Assembly: GCF_022603395.1 (NCBI RefSeq)
Contig: NZ_JAIBKA010000010.1
Location: 1-64,000, forward strand
Direction: 5' to 3'
DNA from: Desulfoferrobacter suflitae
Lineage (GTDB): Bacteria > Desulfobacterota > Syntrophobacteria > Syntrophobacterales > Syntrophobacteraceae
Length of the DNA: 64,000 nucleotides
Position 1 is the first letter of the stretch. Each line of letters starts with the position of its first letter. This document shows, in pieces, positions 1 through 7,881 of the stretch. The translations under genes and the position numbers were made by a program. The notes under the pieces are model-generated. The model worked only from the letters and a program-made list of their open reading frames with translations, was not told the origin of the DNA and searched no databases.

Positions 1-324
1 CTATCTGAACGAGGGTGCTACGCTCCAAAAACCGGGGGTTTCCGGATGGAAACTAGCTAATGCCGCACAAATATTCTGAAAGCCCTTCCCGAAATTTTCT
101 CTCCGATGCCCAGTGATAAGCACGAGCGGTTGCCCGTTTGCCATCAATTCAGCGGGGAGTTCGGGTATCAGAGGTGGGTTTGCATTGATTTTCTCAACTG
201 CCATATATAATGCATCAATCACAGTGTTTCCGGTTACGTGAATGCTGTCAGGTTGAACACCTTCTCTTATCAAATTAGCCCGCGAGACTTTGGTAGGAGC
301 AAAGTGCAGGTCCGAAAGGATAAC
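1..324 (-). pseudogene. wecB: UDP-N-acetylglucosamine 2-epimerase fragment
   Basis: Minus-strand reading gives a central piece of a WecB-type non-hydrolysing UDP-GlcNAc 2-epimerase: SDLHFAPT, GNTVIDAL and TGHRRENFG are all family signatures. The frame is closed by a stop at 325-327 on the N-terminal side. On the other side similarity is lost after the ICAAL segment, and the frame ends at a stop at positions 1-3. Intact enzymes are about 370 residues; only about 105 remain here, so this is a remnant truncated at both ends, probably with a frameshift. The intact enzyme would make UDP-ManNAc for surface polysaccharide. Confidence 0.75.
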
Positions 325-426
325 TTAGAAGTGAAAAGTGCAAAACCAGAGCAGTCAAGCTAACTCTGGCTTGGATACCTAAAGGAGATTCATTTTACCG
401 GCTGGAATTTTACAAGGCGTTGTTCC

Positions 427-1698
427 CTATGGCGTGCTAATGCTTAACCTCAAGTTTGCAGGCGGTTTTACTTCTTGTTTTGCAGTATCCAGATTAAATT
501 TCAACACCCTATACCCGAAGGGTTCTAGATCCCCTACACTGAACAAGCCATCTTTGATAGTCGGAGCATCGCCACCACTGCTGTCCGCAATAATTGTTGC
601 AACCTGATCCTGAACACCACTTAAAATGACAGATACCGAACCGCACGCCTTGGAAAAGTGGCCATTGACAATAACAAAATATACTCGGTCCTCATGAGCC
701 AGACAGATAGAAGACACATACGGATTGGATCCGGTCAAAAGGTCACTGTTTGTTTTGGCACTTAGCGTCAGGCTGTTATCCGCCTTTAAAGAACGAGCCA
801 GCCACTCTTGATTAGGAATTACGTCGTTCTTAATCAGATTATACGCATCGTTCCTAACATCCGTATTTGTCTGCATTCCATCGCTGCTTATCCCCCAGCC
901 ATAGATCTGATAAGCTCCTTTTGCAAAATAGGACACTGAAGCCCAAAATTCTAACGCCATATCCCGATACGTAGGAATTCTCTGATAACTCCCGGAACTG
1001 CTTCCCTGAGCAAATTGCCAGATAGCCTTACAGTTATCACCGGCAAGAGTGTCGGTTTGTAACGTCTTCATAATACCTTGCCAACTGTGGAATGAATTCC
1101 AACCAGGATCAATGACAAAAGGGTAGTAATCGATCCCAAAAGCATCCACTACATCGCCAATATCACCCCAAGTGACTCCATTATCTTCCTTGTAATGGTC
1201 AAATATCACAAGCAAATTCGGTGCAATTTCTTTTATTTTGTTATATGCAGCCAGCATCTCCTCTTTGGTATTACCCACACCTAATTCCTCGTATGATGTA
1301 GTACCCTCATCTGGAAACGTTATGGCAAAGAGTGCCTCATGATTCTTGATTCCATTTATGTAAGAAGAGAGTTTTGCTATGTCCCTCACCAAATTCCTTC
1401 CGATTCCACAAATCCCGAAAATGCCTGCATTGGAACAAGCATCAAGCATAGTCAAGGTGCGGTTGACGTCTCCAGAATAACCAGCCCACATGTCCAACAC
1501 TACATTAAACCCATTGGCCGCAACCTCTTTCATAGATTCAGCACCGCAATTCCAAATGATCTTGGGATAAAAGAAAGATCCATTGGCGGTAATTGCACCA
1601 GTGCTTTTGTTGATAGAAGTAGCAACGTACGCGTGACTTAGTCCCAAAAAATATGTTGGAATCAAAAGCAAAAACACAGTTATCAGAAGCTTTCTCAT
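427..1698 (-). CDS. secreted glycoside-hydrolase-like protein (TIM-barrel type)
   Basis: 423 residues with a clear Sec signal peptide (MRKLL, a hydrophobic run, then SHA as the likely cleavage region), so exported. The body resembles a (beta/alpha)8 glycoside hydrolase-like domain: segments such as NGFNVVLDMW, ALFAITFPDEGT, LLVIFDHYK and AFGIDYYPF are typical barrel strands, with acidic residues (Asp/Glu in FPDEGT) at a plausible catalytic position. A beta-rich C-terminal domain follows, from about residue 310. A GGAGGG ribosome-binding site sits just before the ATG. No family number can be assigned by eye, and substrate is unknown. It stands next to a wecB fragment, so a former polysaccharide locus is possible. 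Confidence 0.7.
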   Translation of the reverse strand: MRKLLITVFLLLIPTYFLGLSHAYVATSINKSTGAITANGSFFYPKIIWNCGAESMKEVAANGFNVVLDMWAGYSGDVNRTLTMLDACSNAGIFGICGIGRNLVRDIAKLSSYINGIKNHEALFAITFPDEGTTSYEELGVGNTKEEMLAAYNKIKEIAPNLLVIFDHYKEDNGVTWGDIGDVVDAFGIDYYPFVIDPGWNSFHSWQGIMKTLQTDTLAGDNCKAIWQFAQGSSSGSYQRIPTYRDMALEFWASVSYFAKGAYQIYGWGISSDGMQTNTDVRNDAYNLIKNDVIPNQEWLARSLKADNSLTLSAKTNSDLLTGSNPYVSSICLAHEDRVYFVIVNGHFSKACGSVSVILSGVQDQVATIIADSSGGDAPTIKDGLFSVGDLEPFGYRVLKFNLDTAKQEVKPPANLRLSISTP

Positions 1699-1826
1699 AT
1701 TACCCTCCAGTCAGGCCACCATCTAACCTTGTCACTCACCCAAAACGCGTGTTCATCAGATGTCTTTTTGCATAGGCAGAGCAAATTCTGTACCAGAAAA
1801 ATAAGCTGAGTTCTGATCACATAAAC

Positions 1827-1851
1827 TTTTGGGGTCAGGTCTTGAAATATC
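1827..1851 (+). repeat. tag A, copy 1
   Basis: Short dispersed motif TTTT plus GGGGTCAGGTCTTGAAATAT followed by CA. It occurs five times between 1.8 and 11.4 kb, always in this orientation and always at the border of a toxin-antitoxin-like module. Read on the minus strand it spells MIFQDLTP and artificially extends neighbouring open frames. Confidence 0.9.
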
Positions 1852-1989
1852 ATTTTTTTCTCTTGACGGCTGCTATCTTGCTGACTGTCGTATAGTGGAT
1901 TTCGAAACAATGTGTATTTTAGGGGAAGCCGTCGAAGGTGGCAAATCCCGCTGCTGCACCGCTTTTAGTTCGGATGCAAACTGCGTGGG

Positions 1990-2337
1990 TCAGATTCCGA
2001 GACAGTATCGAACAGCGTTTTCTACCTTCTCCATCACAGCACTGGAAACCCTTCCGGCGGCAACCAGTGGAAATCTTGCAGGATCAAGCGAGCGAATCTG
2101 AAAGCACAGGAATACCGTTTCCATGGCTAATTCACTGTCTTCCTGCTTTATCCGAACATTGGTCGGATAGTCCCTGGTGATGTTTTCGCCTTTTGTGCCA
2201 ACCACAACGGTCACCACCAAAGGCAAGCTGTTGATGGCATCGGTGGACAGAACCAACACTGGGCGTTGCCCCGCCTGCTCTCTTCCCATAACCGGATTCA
2301 GATTGACGAAGTAGATTTCCCCGCGATGAATGGGCAT
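1990..2337 (-). CDS. pemK: PemK/MazF-family mRNA interferase toxin, copy 1
   Basis: 115 residues from the ATG at 2335-2337. The N-terminal HRGEIYFVNLNP and GQRPVLVLS segments are the hallmark of the CcdB/PemK fold; GEIY contributes to the RNase active site in the family. The predicted role is sequence-specific cleavage of mRNA when the antitoxin is degraded. The start overlaps the antitoxin stop as TAATG, so the pair is translationally coupled. A longer frame reaching 2370 exists, but it has no reason to be used. The protein is identical to the copy at 6397-6744. Confidence 0.93.
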   Translation of the reverse strand: MPIHRGEIYFVNLNPVMGREQAGQRPVLVLSTDAINSLPLVVTVVVGTKGENITRDYPTNVRIKQEDSELAMETVFLCFQIRSLDPARFPLVAAGRVSSAVMEKVENAVRYCLGI

Positions 2338-2573
2338 TAGTTGTTTCCCAATCCATCGTTCTCCGCGCAAAAGAATTCCTCATTGATCATCTGCAGCTCT
2401 CTCTGGATGTCCGGGTCGGAGGCCATGATGGCCAATTGATCCTCGCGGCCGACCCATTCGCCACAGCTGTTCTCCCTAATATAACGTGCAAGCCGCTCCA
2501 TCAGCCGCAGTTGCTCACTTGCGGACAGCCGTCGGATGCTCTCTTCAATTTTGGACAGCAAACCTTCACTCAT
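2337..2573 (-). CDS. antitoxin of PemIK pair, copy 1
   Basis: 78 residues, preceded by a GAGGAG ribosome-binding site. The N-terminal half is helical and basic (EESIRRLSASEQLRLMERL), followed by a short acidic tail ending in NEEFFCAENDGLGNN. Position directly upstream of, and overlapping, a PemK toxin is the main evidence that it is the labile antitoxin; I do not recognise a standard AbrB or RHH DNA-binding motif. It probably autoregulates the pair, but no operator is visible. Confidence 0.82.
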   Translation of the reverse strand: MSEGLLSKIEESIRRLSASEQLRLMERLARYIRENSCGEWVGREDQLAIMASDPDIQRELQMINEEFFCAENDGLGNN

Positions 2574-2934
2574 CTTGTGTCTCCTCGGTTTTTTGTTGCC
2601 TCATATTTTACACCAGTTGCCTGGCAACCTTCCAGTCCTTCACTGTTTATGCTGATGGGGTCGGGGACCGTGAGACTTTGGTTTTGGGGGACGTCCATGA
2701 AATTATGCGTTTCTTTGTATTTTTCCAGCAGTTCACTTCTTTTGTCAGGGGTCGGACCGAGCCAAGTGTTTGAATTCCTGTATTAAACAGTCGAAAATAT
2801 GCCGTTTGTTGTTCTTAGGTCCGGCATTTTGGCTCTGAAATGGGGGCGATAAGGAAAAGAGTTTTAAGTTTTAAGGGCTAAGTTTTAAGCAAAAGCAGGG
2901 TCTGCTGATGCAACATTTAGGGCTTAGACCGAGA

Positions 2935-2970
2935 GGGTCACCCATTAAAAGGCTCCGGGGGCTGCTCTTG
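2935..2970 (+). repeat. 36-bp repeat D1 (left boundary of the RAYT/MazF unit)
   Basis: Begins GGGTCACCCATTAAAA and ends CTGCTCTTG. It recurs at 4913-4948 (one mismatch) and at 7342-7377 (identical to D1). D1 and D2 are direct repeats bounding a 1,978-bp period that contains the transposase remnant and a toxin-antitoxin pair. Confidence 0.9.
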
Positions 2971-2976
2971 GACGGC

Positions 2977-2990
2977 GAATAGGGGACGTT
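2977..2990 (+). repeat. tag B, copy 1 (AATAGGGGACGTT)
   Basis: GAATAGGGGACGTT lies immediately beyond repeat D1 and just past the 3' end of the RAYT remnant. Very similar strings occur near 4993, 6209, 7423, 8581, 12116 and 12337, always on the plus strand. Tags like this are plausible recognition sequences of the neighbouring REP-associated transposase, but that link is inferred. Confidence 0.75.
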
Positions 2991-2994
2991 GCCA

Positions 2995-4094
2995 CTATTC
3001 CACTATTTGAATATATTTGTCAGCGAATTCCTTGCCTTGTGCTGCTCTTCTTAATGCGCTGTAGCGTCGTATAGTCAGATAGCGCCCAACCTCCCGCCCG
3101 GTATAGCCCATCTGTTCGACAGCGATATAGCAAAAGACTGATTTTCCCCTGGACACAACCCTTTTCTTGCTCGCGGATCGAAGCTCCTTAACTTTAATGC
3201 CGAAAGAAGCAGCAATTCGAGCACAGAGCGTTTCGAGAGATTGTTTTGCTTGCGCCTGGCCGCAATGATCCGTTTTGCTCAACACCTGCGTTACGAAATG
3301 TCCGCTTCCTAATATTCTCTCATCAGCCTGCTCTCGCTCCCCTTTCGGACGTCCGAGCAAACCTTGCTTTTCTCCCCCAGCACTTCTGACCAACCCACCT
3401 CCCTGCAGGTCAGGCCTCGTGCCGTGTTTGATCCCATCTTCCACGAAATTACGATAGCTGCTGCGCGCCTCGCTCAGTTTATCCCCAAACTGAATAAGTA
3501 CATTCGCAACCGTTTTTTCTGCAAGCACTATGATGTGGGACTGCTGAGCTCCCGCCGATGAAACGTCGGATGCGGTATCCCTGCACACGGGTACCTGTGC
3601 TGAGGCGATGGTCCCACCGGGTACAGTATGAAAGGGTTCCTGCAATTTCCGAGAATGCTGCTATGACCGGTCCACGGATACACATCGAGCTCTTCGAGAT
3701 TCTTGACCAAGCGAGCTCTCAGTGGGTTCAGGTGGATGTAACGGATCAGTTCCAAAAAATAAGGATCCTCTTCGCAGACGATGGATTTGTAACGGTTTTG
3801 AAATAAATGTCCGACTCTCCTGTGCCGCCTGTTAAAGCTGACGGCGTATCCGGTCATCAAGCGGCGCATGACTTTACTGAGCGGGCTTGCCCCAGTTCGA
3901 AGCTACAGGTGGAAATGATTGGGAATTAGAGCCCATGCGTAGCATTGTGTCTGGGTCTCTTCCAGGATGATGCCCAGCCGGTTAAGAAAGTCGTTTCTGT
4001 CTTCATCATCTTTGAAGATTTCTTTGCGCTCTATTCCCCTTGCCATCACGTGCTGCAGGGGCCCGGGTGCGTCTAGACGAGGTTGGCGGGGCAT
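2995..4094 (-). pseudogene. REP-associated tyrosine transposase (RAYT), disrupted
   Basis: Three minus-strand pieces form one Y1/HuH transposase of the TnpA_REP type. The N-terminal part begins MPRQPRLDAPG and carries HVMARG and the HuH metal-binding motif in IPNHFHL. The middle part carries GYAVSFNRRHRRVGHLFQNRYKS and RYIHLNP, whose Tyr is the expected nucleophile. The C-terminal part has GGGLVRS, DERILGSGHFV and a DnaA-like helix-turn-helix tail, as in larger deltaproteobacterial RAYTs. An in-frame TAG at 3903-3905 follows directly after HFHL. The frame then changes in the 3530-3650 stretch, probably through a small insertion. The gene should be inactive. Confidence 0.88.
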
Positions 4095-4240
4095 GATTGA
4101 AGCTCAAAGCTGGAAGGTGAAAGCTGTCAGGGAAAAGGACCAAGGACTGAGTGCTAAGGCCTAAGTAACATCGGGGAATTTTATGCTTCCTCTGTTTGCC
4201 CTATAATTCTATAGACCCGGCGTTTTTATTCATGGACTGA

Positions 4241-4591
4241 TTAAGGCCGGATATGCAGGGCTTTTTTCAAAGCAGTTGCGATCCGCTCCATGATATCGGC
4301 AGGCATGATCCCAAGTCTATTTTGAAGCACCGATTCGTGTACGACAGCAATCTTTTCTGCTTTCAGTAGAGAGGTCTTCTTAAGTCCTGTGCTCGCAAAC
4401 TCTGCATGCGAATCATCAAGCAGCAGCCAAGTTTTGCGTAATGTCGCATCCGGTATTCGGGAGAAAACACCCATCACAATCACGTCCTCGCCGTGGACAG
4501 CAAGAACTAGAGCAGGCCGAAGTTTTGTAGTGGTTAGATCAGTGAAAGGGAAGCGTACCAGCCAGATCTCTCCGCGCTCAGGACTAGGCAT
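4241..4591 (-). CDS. MazF/PemK-family endoribonuclease toxin
   Basis: 116 residues starting MPSPERGEIWLVRFPFTD. The RGEIWLV and LRPALVLAV segments mark the PemK/MazF fold, and a second hallmark strand region is VIVMGVFSRIP. The ATG at 4589-4591 overlaps the antitoxin stop (4584-4586) by 8 bp. The in-frame upstream codons are less likely to be used. It belongs to a different subfamily from the duplicated PemK and sits inside the D1-D2 bounded unit with the RAYT. Predicted cytoplasmic mRNA interferase. Confidence 0.9.
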   Translation of the reverse strand: MPSPERGEIWLVRFPFTDLTTTKLRPALVLAVHGEDVIVMGVFSRIPDATLRKTWLLLDDSHAEFASTGLKKTSLLKAEKIAVVHESVLQNRLGIMPADIMERIATALKKALHIRP

Positions 4592-4772
4592 CGTAGATGT
4601 CCTCACCCTCTTCTTCCCATTCGCGAAAACCGATGTTCGCCACTTGCATCATGGCTAGAGTCTGTGCGCGATCCTCGATCATATCGTTCAATACAAGCAG
4701 CTCATCTGCCGGCAGTTGAAAAACGATCCTCTTGATTTGCTCCAAGCTAAGCTCCATCGTGATGTGGGGCAT
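4584..4772 (-). CDS. antitoxin partner of MazF-like toxin
   Basis: 62 residues from the ATG at 4770-4772, chosen because GGAGG lies about nine bases upstream; a longer frame to 4799 lacks one. The sequence is an amphipathic helix region (LEQIKRIVFQLPADELLVLNDMIEDR) with an acidic tail (FREWEEEGEDIYDA), as expected of a small antitoxin that blocks the toxin groove. The identification rests on overlap with the toxin gene; no specific antitoxin family is recognised. Confidence 0.8.
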   Translation of the reverse strand: MPHITMELSLEQIKRIVFQLPADELLVLNDMIEDRAQTLAMMQVANIGFREWEEEGEDIYDA

Positions 4773-4912
4773 CTTATTCAGCCTCCATTCCAGTAGCAAT
4801 TGCAGTCATTTATTTCTCCTCAATGACAAGGCTAACCACAATATATCCGTTTTAAGGGAGAACGTAAATGTGGGTTAAGTTTTCTCATGCAATAGTTCAT
4901 AGGCAAATAAAG

Positions 4913-4948
4913 GGGTCACCCATTAAAAAGCTCCGGGGGCTGCTCTTG
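4913..4948 (+). repeat. 36-bp repeat D2 (right boundary of the RAYT/MazF unit)
   Basis: Same 36-bp element as 2935-2970 with one substitution (A instead of G at the 17th base). It is followed by a block (to 5126) that also follows the D copy at 7342-7377. That shared block lets the RAYT/MazF unit be compared with an empty site. Confidence 0.9.
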
Positions 4949-5126
4949 TCTCTTCTGCACGGGGAAAAGAATGCTGAATTTATTTACTTTTTGGGGGACG
5001 TTATGTTGCGAGCTTGATTATGTTGTTTGTTGAGTAACCTTACCCCGCCTATCCTGCTATCCCGCCCCTTCCGCATGGAAGATACCCCGCCTGATACCCC
5101 GCTTCCAGTAACCCAACAGCGATTTA
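4949..5126. repeat. direct repeat E, copy 1
   Basis: This stretch, beginning TCTCTTCTGCACGGGG and including a GGGGGACGTT tag at 4993-5002, recurs at 7378-7543. The only difference I saw is a 12-bp unit (CTGATACCCCGC) present here and absent there. Neither copy holds a convincing gene. On the minus strand it reads as a low-complexity string (RKGRDSRIGGVRLL), not a recognisable domain. Confidence 0.85.
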
Positions 5127-5692
5127 AGGGTTTTAGGGGCCGTTCTTTACTTTTACACATTTCACATCTTATAACCGCTACGCGCAATTCGTTTTCTTCC
5201 GGTCTTTGTCTTTTCTGCAACAGCAACCCCTGCAGTGTGTCTAAAATGGCGTTGGATTAAGCTATTATTCGTTCCTGGTTCCTGGTTCCTGGTTCGTTGT
5301 TCCTGGTTTGCGGTCGATGCTCCAGAGATCGTGCCGGCAGGATCTCGCTGTTGCATGAGCTCATTTTGGATTACGGGCGATTTCCATGTCGAAATGGAAT
5401 TACGGCTGCAGGTAAATTGAACCACAGAGGCATCACGCAGAGTGTGACTTTGTTTTCAACTCAGCACGGGCATAGAGTTGATTGTTTTTTACCAGCCCAG
5501 AGGCGGTCGGTAAAAAGGACGCCCCAAAGGTGCATTTGCGGGGGCGGGCCAAACTATGTCTTTGAAATCTCAACCTTAGTGTCCCAGAAATAGATGCTTT
5601 CGAGGCCAATATCCCACTTTTCGGCTACAAAACTTGCGCTATCCGTTCATAATCTTCCGTTTGTTGTTCTCGGTTCTCGAGATTCCGTCTTG
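5127..5692. other. intergenic debris with small repeats
   Basis: No gene is supported in this stretch. It holds three tandem GTTCCTG heptamers at 5271-5291, the dispersed repeat F at 5364-5516 with an imperfect TTTTTTACC...GGTAAAAA inverted repeat, and a degenerate tag C (GGCGGGCCAAACTATGT) near 5538. The following 120 bases align loosely with 7711-7835 and 2760-2860. Confidence 0.6.
5364..5516. repeat. dispersed repeat F, copy 1
   Basis: Starts TTTTGGATTACGGGCGATTT and resembles 12841-12962. The first 65 bases are nearly identical (about four substitutions), after which small gaps appear. Both copies end in an inverted repeat built on TTTTACC/GGTAAAA. No coding content is apparent. Confidence 0.8.
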
Positions 5693-5887
5693 TTAAAATT
5701 TTTTCGGTAATCCGGCTTGCTTCAGAACACAATTGGCTGTATGGCGAGATTTGATCGTGCCGTCAACTATGAAGTGTCGCTCTGTTATTGGGCTATACCA
5801 TATCTCATGGTCTCCCTTGCCATGGCGGATAAATTGGCATTCTGCCTGGCGCAGGAGCTTTTTCAATGCCGGACTGTAGTCAGCCAT
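5693..5887 (-). CDS. hicA: HicA-family toxin
   Basis: 64 residues, the usual HicA size. KLLRQAECQFIRHGKGDHEIWYSP contains the single-dsRBD-like fold, with the conserved His of the GxxH...W region that serves as the RNase residue in the family. The C-terminal HTANCVLKQAGL matches the final helix. Its ATG abuts the antitoxin stop with no gap. Unusually for canonical hicAB, the antitoxin gene comes first, as in many DUF1902 pairs. Confidence 0.9.
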   Translation of the reverse strand: MADYSPALKKLLRQAECQFIRHGKGDHEIWYSPITERHFIVDGTIKSRHTANCVLKQAGLPKKF

Positions 5888-6130
5888 TCATACAGGCCTA
5901 TAAGTTATAGTCTCGGTGCGTTCCGAAGATATATGCATTGGGATGTCCACCGCTTCGTCCTGGTCCAGCAACCCATTGGCTTCAAGGAGTTCTGGAATCA
6001 TGGCTCTCAGTTTTCCTATCAGCTCGTCTGCATCTCCTGCTTCCGTGACAAGCCCGGGCACGTCATCGCTCGTTGCCACCCAGACTTCCGCCTCGCTGTC
6101 CCAGAATGCTTTAACATGAATTTCTTTCAT
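5888..6130 (-). CDS. hicB: HicB-like antitoxin (DUF1902 type)
   Basis: 80 residues from the ATG at 6128-6130, which has AAGGG eight bases upstream; an upstream extension to 6154 is unsupported. KEIHVKAFWDSEAEVWVATSDDVPGLVTEAGDADELI is the partial RNase H-like fold of HicB/DUF1902, where D-x-P-G-L and the following acidic turn are characteristic. No DNA-binding domain is present, so repression may need a partner. It forms a two-gene operon with the adjacent hicA. Confidence 0.88.
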   Translation of the reverse strand: MKEIHVKAFWDSEAEVWVATSDDVPGLVTEAGDADELIGKLRAMIPELLEANGLLDQDEAVDIPMHISSERTETITYRPV

Positions 6131-6208
6131 CGGTGCAGCCCTTCTTGCGAGCAACCTGTCCTTAAAATGTTCTCAAAATCGACTTCAAGCATAAAAAATA
6201 GATAAAAT

Positions 6209-6219
6209 TAGGGGACGTT
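6209..6219 (+). repeat. tag B, copy near second PemIK block
   Basis: TTAGGGGACGTTG lies 10 bases before the start of the second 1,148-bp repeat and so again marks a module border. Confidence 0.65.
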
Positions 6220-6233
6220 GACAACTTCGAAAC

Positions 6234-6258
6234 TTTTGGGGTCAGGTCTTGAAATATC
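6234..6258 (+). repeat. tag A, copy 2
   Basis: Identical to the motif at 1827-1851 and part of the large duplication. Confidence 0.9.
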
Positions 6259-6396
6259 ATTTTTTTCTCTTGACGGCTGCTATCTTGCTGACTGTCGTAT
6301 AGTGGATTTCGAAACAATGTGTATTTTAGGGGAAGCCGTCGAAGGTGGCAAATCCCGCTGCTGCACCGCTTTTAGTTCGGATGCAAACTGCGTGGG

Positions 6397-6744
6397 TCAG
6401 ATTCCGAGACAGTATCGAACAGCGTTTTCTACCTTCTCCATCACAGCACTGGAAACCCTTCCGGCGGCAACCAGTGGAAATCTTGCAGGATCAAGCGAGC
6501 GAATCTGAAAGCACAGGAATACCGTTTCCATGGCTAATTCACTGTCTTCCTGCTTTATCCGAACATTGGTCGGATAGTCCCTGGTGATGTTTTCGCCTTT
6601 TGTGCCAACCACAACGGTCACCACCAAAGGCAAGCTGTTGATGGCATCGGTGGACAGAACCAACACTGGGCGTTGCCCCGCCTGCTCTCTTCCCATAACC
6701 GGATTCAGATTGACGAAGTAGATTTCCCCGCGATGAATGGGCAT
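6397..6744 (-). CDS. pemK: PemK/MazF-family mRNA interferase toxin, copy 2
   Basis: Identical in protein sequence to the toxin at 1990-2337, with the same TAATG overlap to its antitoxin. Two intact copies mean that either antitoxin can neutralise either toxin, so one copy should be free to decay, yet neither has. This supports a very recent duplication or ongoing gene conversion. Confidence 0.93.
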   Translation of the reverse strand: MPIHRGEIYFVNLNPVMGREQAGQRPVLVLSTDAINSLPLVVTVVVGTKGENITRDYPTNVRIKQEDSELAMETVFLCFQIRSLDPARFPLVAAGRVSSAVMEKVENAVRYCLGI

Positions 6745-6980
6745 TAGTTGTTTCCCAATCCATCGTTCTCCGCGCAAAAGAATTCCTCATTGATCATCTG
6801 CAGCTCTCTCTGGATGTCCGGGTCGGAGGCCATGATGGCCAATTGATCCTCGCGGCCGACCCATTCGCCACAGCTGTTCTCCCTAATATAACGTGCAAGC
6901 CGCTCCATCAGCCGCAGTTGCTCACTTGCGGACAGCCGTCGGATGCTCTCTTCAATTTTGGACAGCAAACCTTCACTCAT
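6744..6980 (-). CDS. antitoxin of PemIK pair, copy 2
   Basis: Identical to the protein at 2337-2573, with the same GAGGAG ribosome-binding site. Assigned as the antitoxin because it overlaps the PemK start. Confidence 0.82.
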   Translation of the reverse strand: MSEGLLSKIEESIRRLSASEQLRLMERLARYIRENSCGEWVGREDQLAIMASDPDIQRELQMINEEFFCAENDGLGNN

Positions 6981-7341
6981 CTTGTGTCTCCTCGGTTTTT
7001 TGTTGCCTCATATTTTACACCAGTTGCCTGGCAACCTTCCAGTCCTTCACTGTTTATGCTGATGGGGTCGGGGACCGTGAGACTTTGGTTTTGGGGGACG
7101 TCCATGAAATTATGCGTTTCTTTGTATTTTTCCAGCAGTTCACTTCTTTTGTCAGGGGTCGGACCGAGCCAAGTGTTTGAATTCCTGTATTAAACAGTCG
7201 AAAATATGCCGTTTGTTGTTCTTAGGTCCGGCATTTTGGCTCTGAAATGGGGGCGACAAGGAAAAGAGTTTTAAGTTTTAAGGGCTAAGTTTTAAGCAAA
7301 AGCAGGGTCTGCTGATGCAACATTTAGGGCTTAGACCGAGA

Positions 7342-7377
7342 GGGTCACCCATTAAAAGGCTCCGGGGGCTGCTCTTG
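7342..7377 (+). repeat. 36-bp repeat D3 (empty-site copy)
   Basis: Identical to D1 at 2935-2970. On its left it shares flanks with D1, on its right with D2. This is the expected product of D1 x D2 recombination, or equally the uninterrupted target before insertion. Confidence 0.9.
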
Positions 7378-7543
7378 TCTCTTCTGCACGGGGAAAAGAA
7401 TGCTGAATTTATTTACTTTTTGGGGGACGTTATGTTGCGAGCTTGATTATGTTGTTTGTTGAGTAACCTTACCCCGCCTATCCTGCTATCCCGCCCCTTC
7501 CGCATGGAAGATACCCCGCTTCCAGTAACCCAACAGCGATTTA
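7378..7543. repeat. direct repeat E, copy 2
   Basis: Copy of 4949-5126 lacking one 12-bp unit; includes a GGGGGACGTT tag at 7423-7432. Similarity ends abruptly at 7543/5126. Confidence 0.85.
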
Positions 7544-7881
7544 TGATCGACCCGGTTTCATCCTTTTTGCTTGGTGGAAGCGACTGGAACATGGCCTTGC
7601 ATTCGCTCAAGAAGTGGACGAAAAGAGAAAGGATCGACGTAAATGGCCCCGGGGGCGGTGCAATTTGCACGATTAGCTGACAGCGCCTCCAGGCTAGAGC
7701 AAATGGGGTCGGGCCAAGCTATGTGGTTGAAATCCCATCATTAGTGTCGAAAGATAGCGCGTTTTCGGGGCGAATATCGTACCTTTTAGGCTCGGAATTG
7801 GCGTTATTCGTTTTTGGTTGTTCATTCTTCGCACTTGGTTCCCAGTCTTTTTGCTAATATTCGAGATCGTGATCGAAACTC
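7544..7881. other. intergenic debris between modules
   Basis: No gene supported. A minus-strand frame reading SLFVHFLSECKAMFQSLP is present but unrecognised. A degenerate tag C (GGGGTCGGGCCAAGCTATGT) lies near 7704-7724, followed by about 100 bases loosely resembling 5550-5670. Confidence 0.5.

Larger units (their letters stand above)
1823..2970. repeat. 1,148-bp direct repeat, copy 1 (carries PemIK pair)
   Basis: This segment recurs at 6230-7377 in the same orientation, offset by 4,407 bp. I found one difference, T at 2850 against C at 7257. It contains tag A at its left edge, a complete PemK/PemI pair and a 36-bp repeat D at its right edge. Near identity implies a recent duplication or gene conversion. 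The two copies flank the RAYT, a second MazF-type pair and a HicAB pair. Confidence 0.95.
6230..7377. repeat. 1,148-bp direct repeat, copy 2
   Basis: Near-perfect copy of 1823-2970. At its right edge the 36-bp repeat D (7342-7377) is followed by repeat E, the sequence that follows D2 at 4949, and not by the RAYT that follows D1. This block therefore has the structure of copy 1 with the 1,978-bp RAYT/MazF unit missing. Confidence 0.95.

Noticed and set aside
7413-7680. 85-aa minus-strand frame across repeat E
   Set aside because: Half of it is repeat sequence shared with 4984-5126 and the rest has no recognisable domain or ribosome-binding site.
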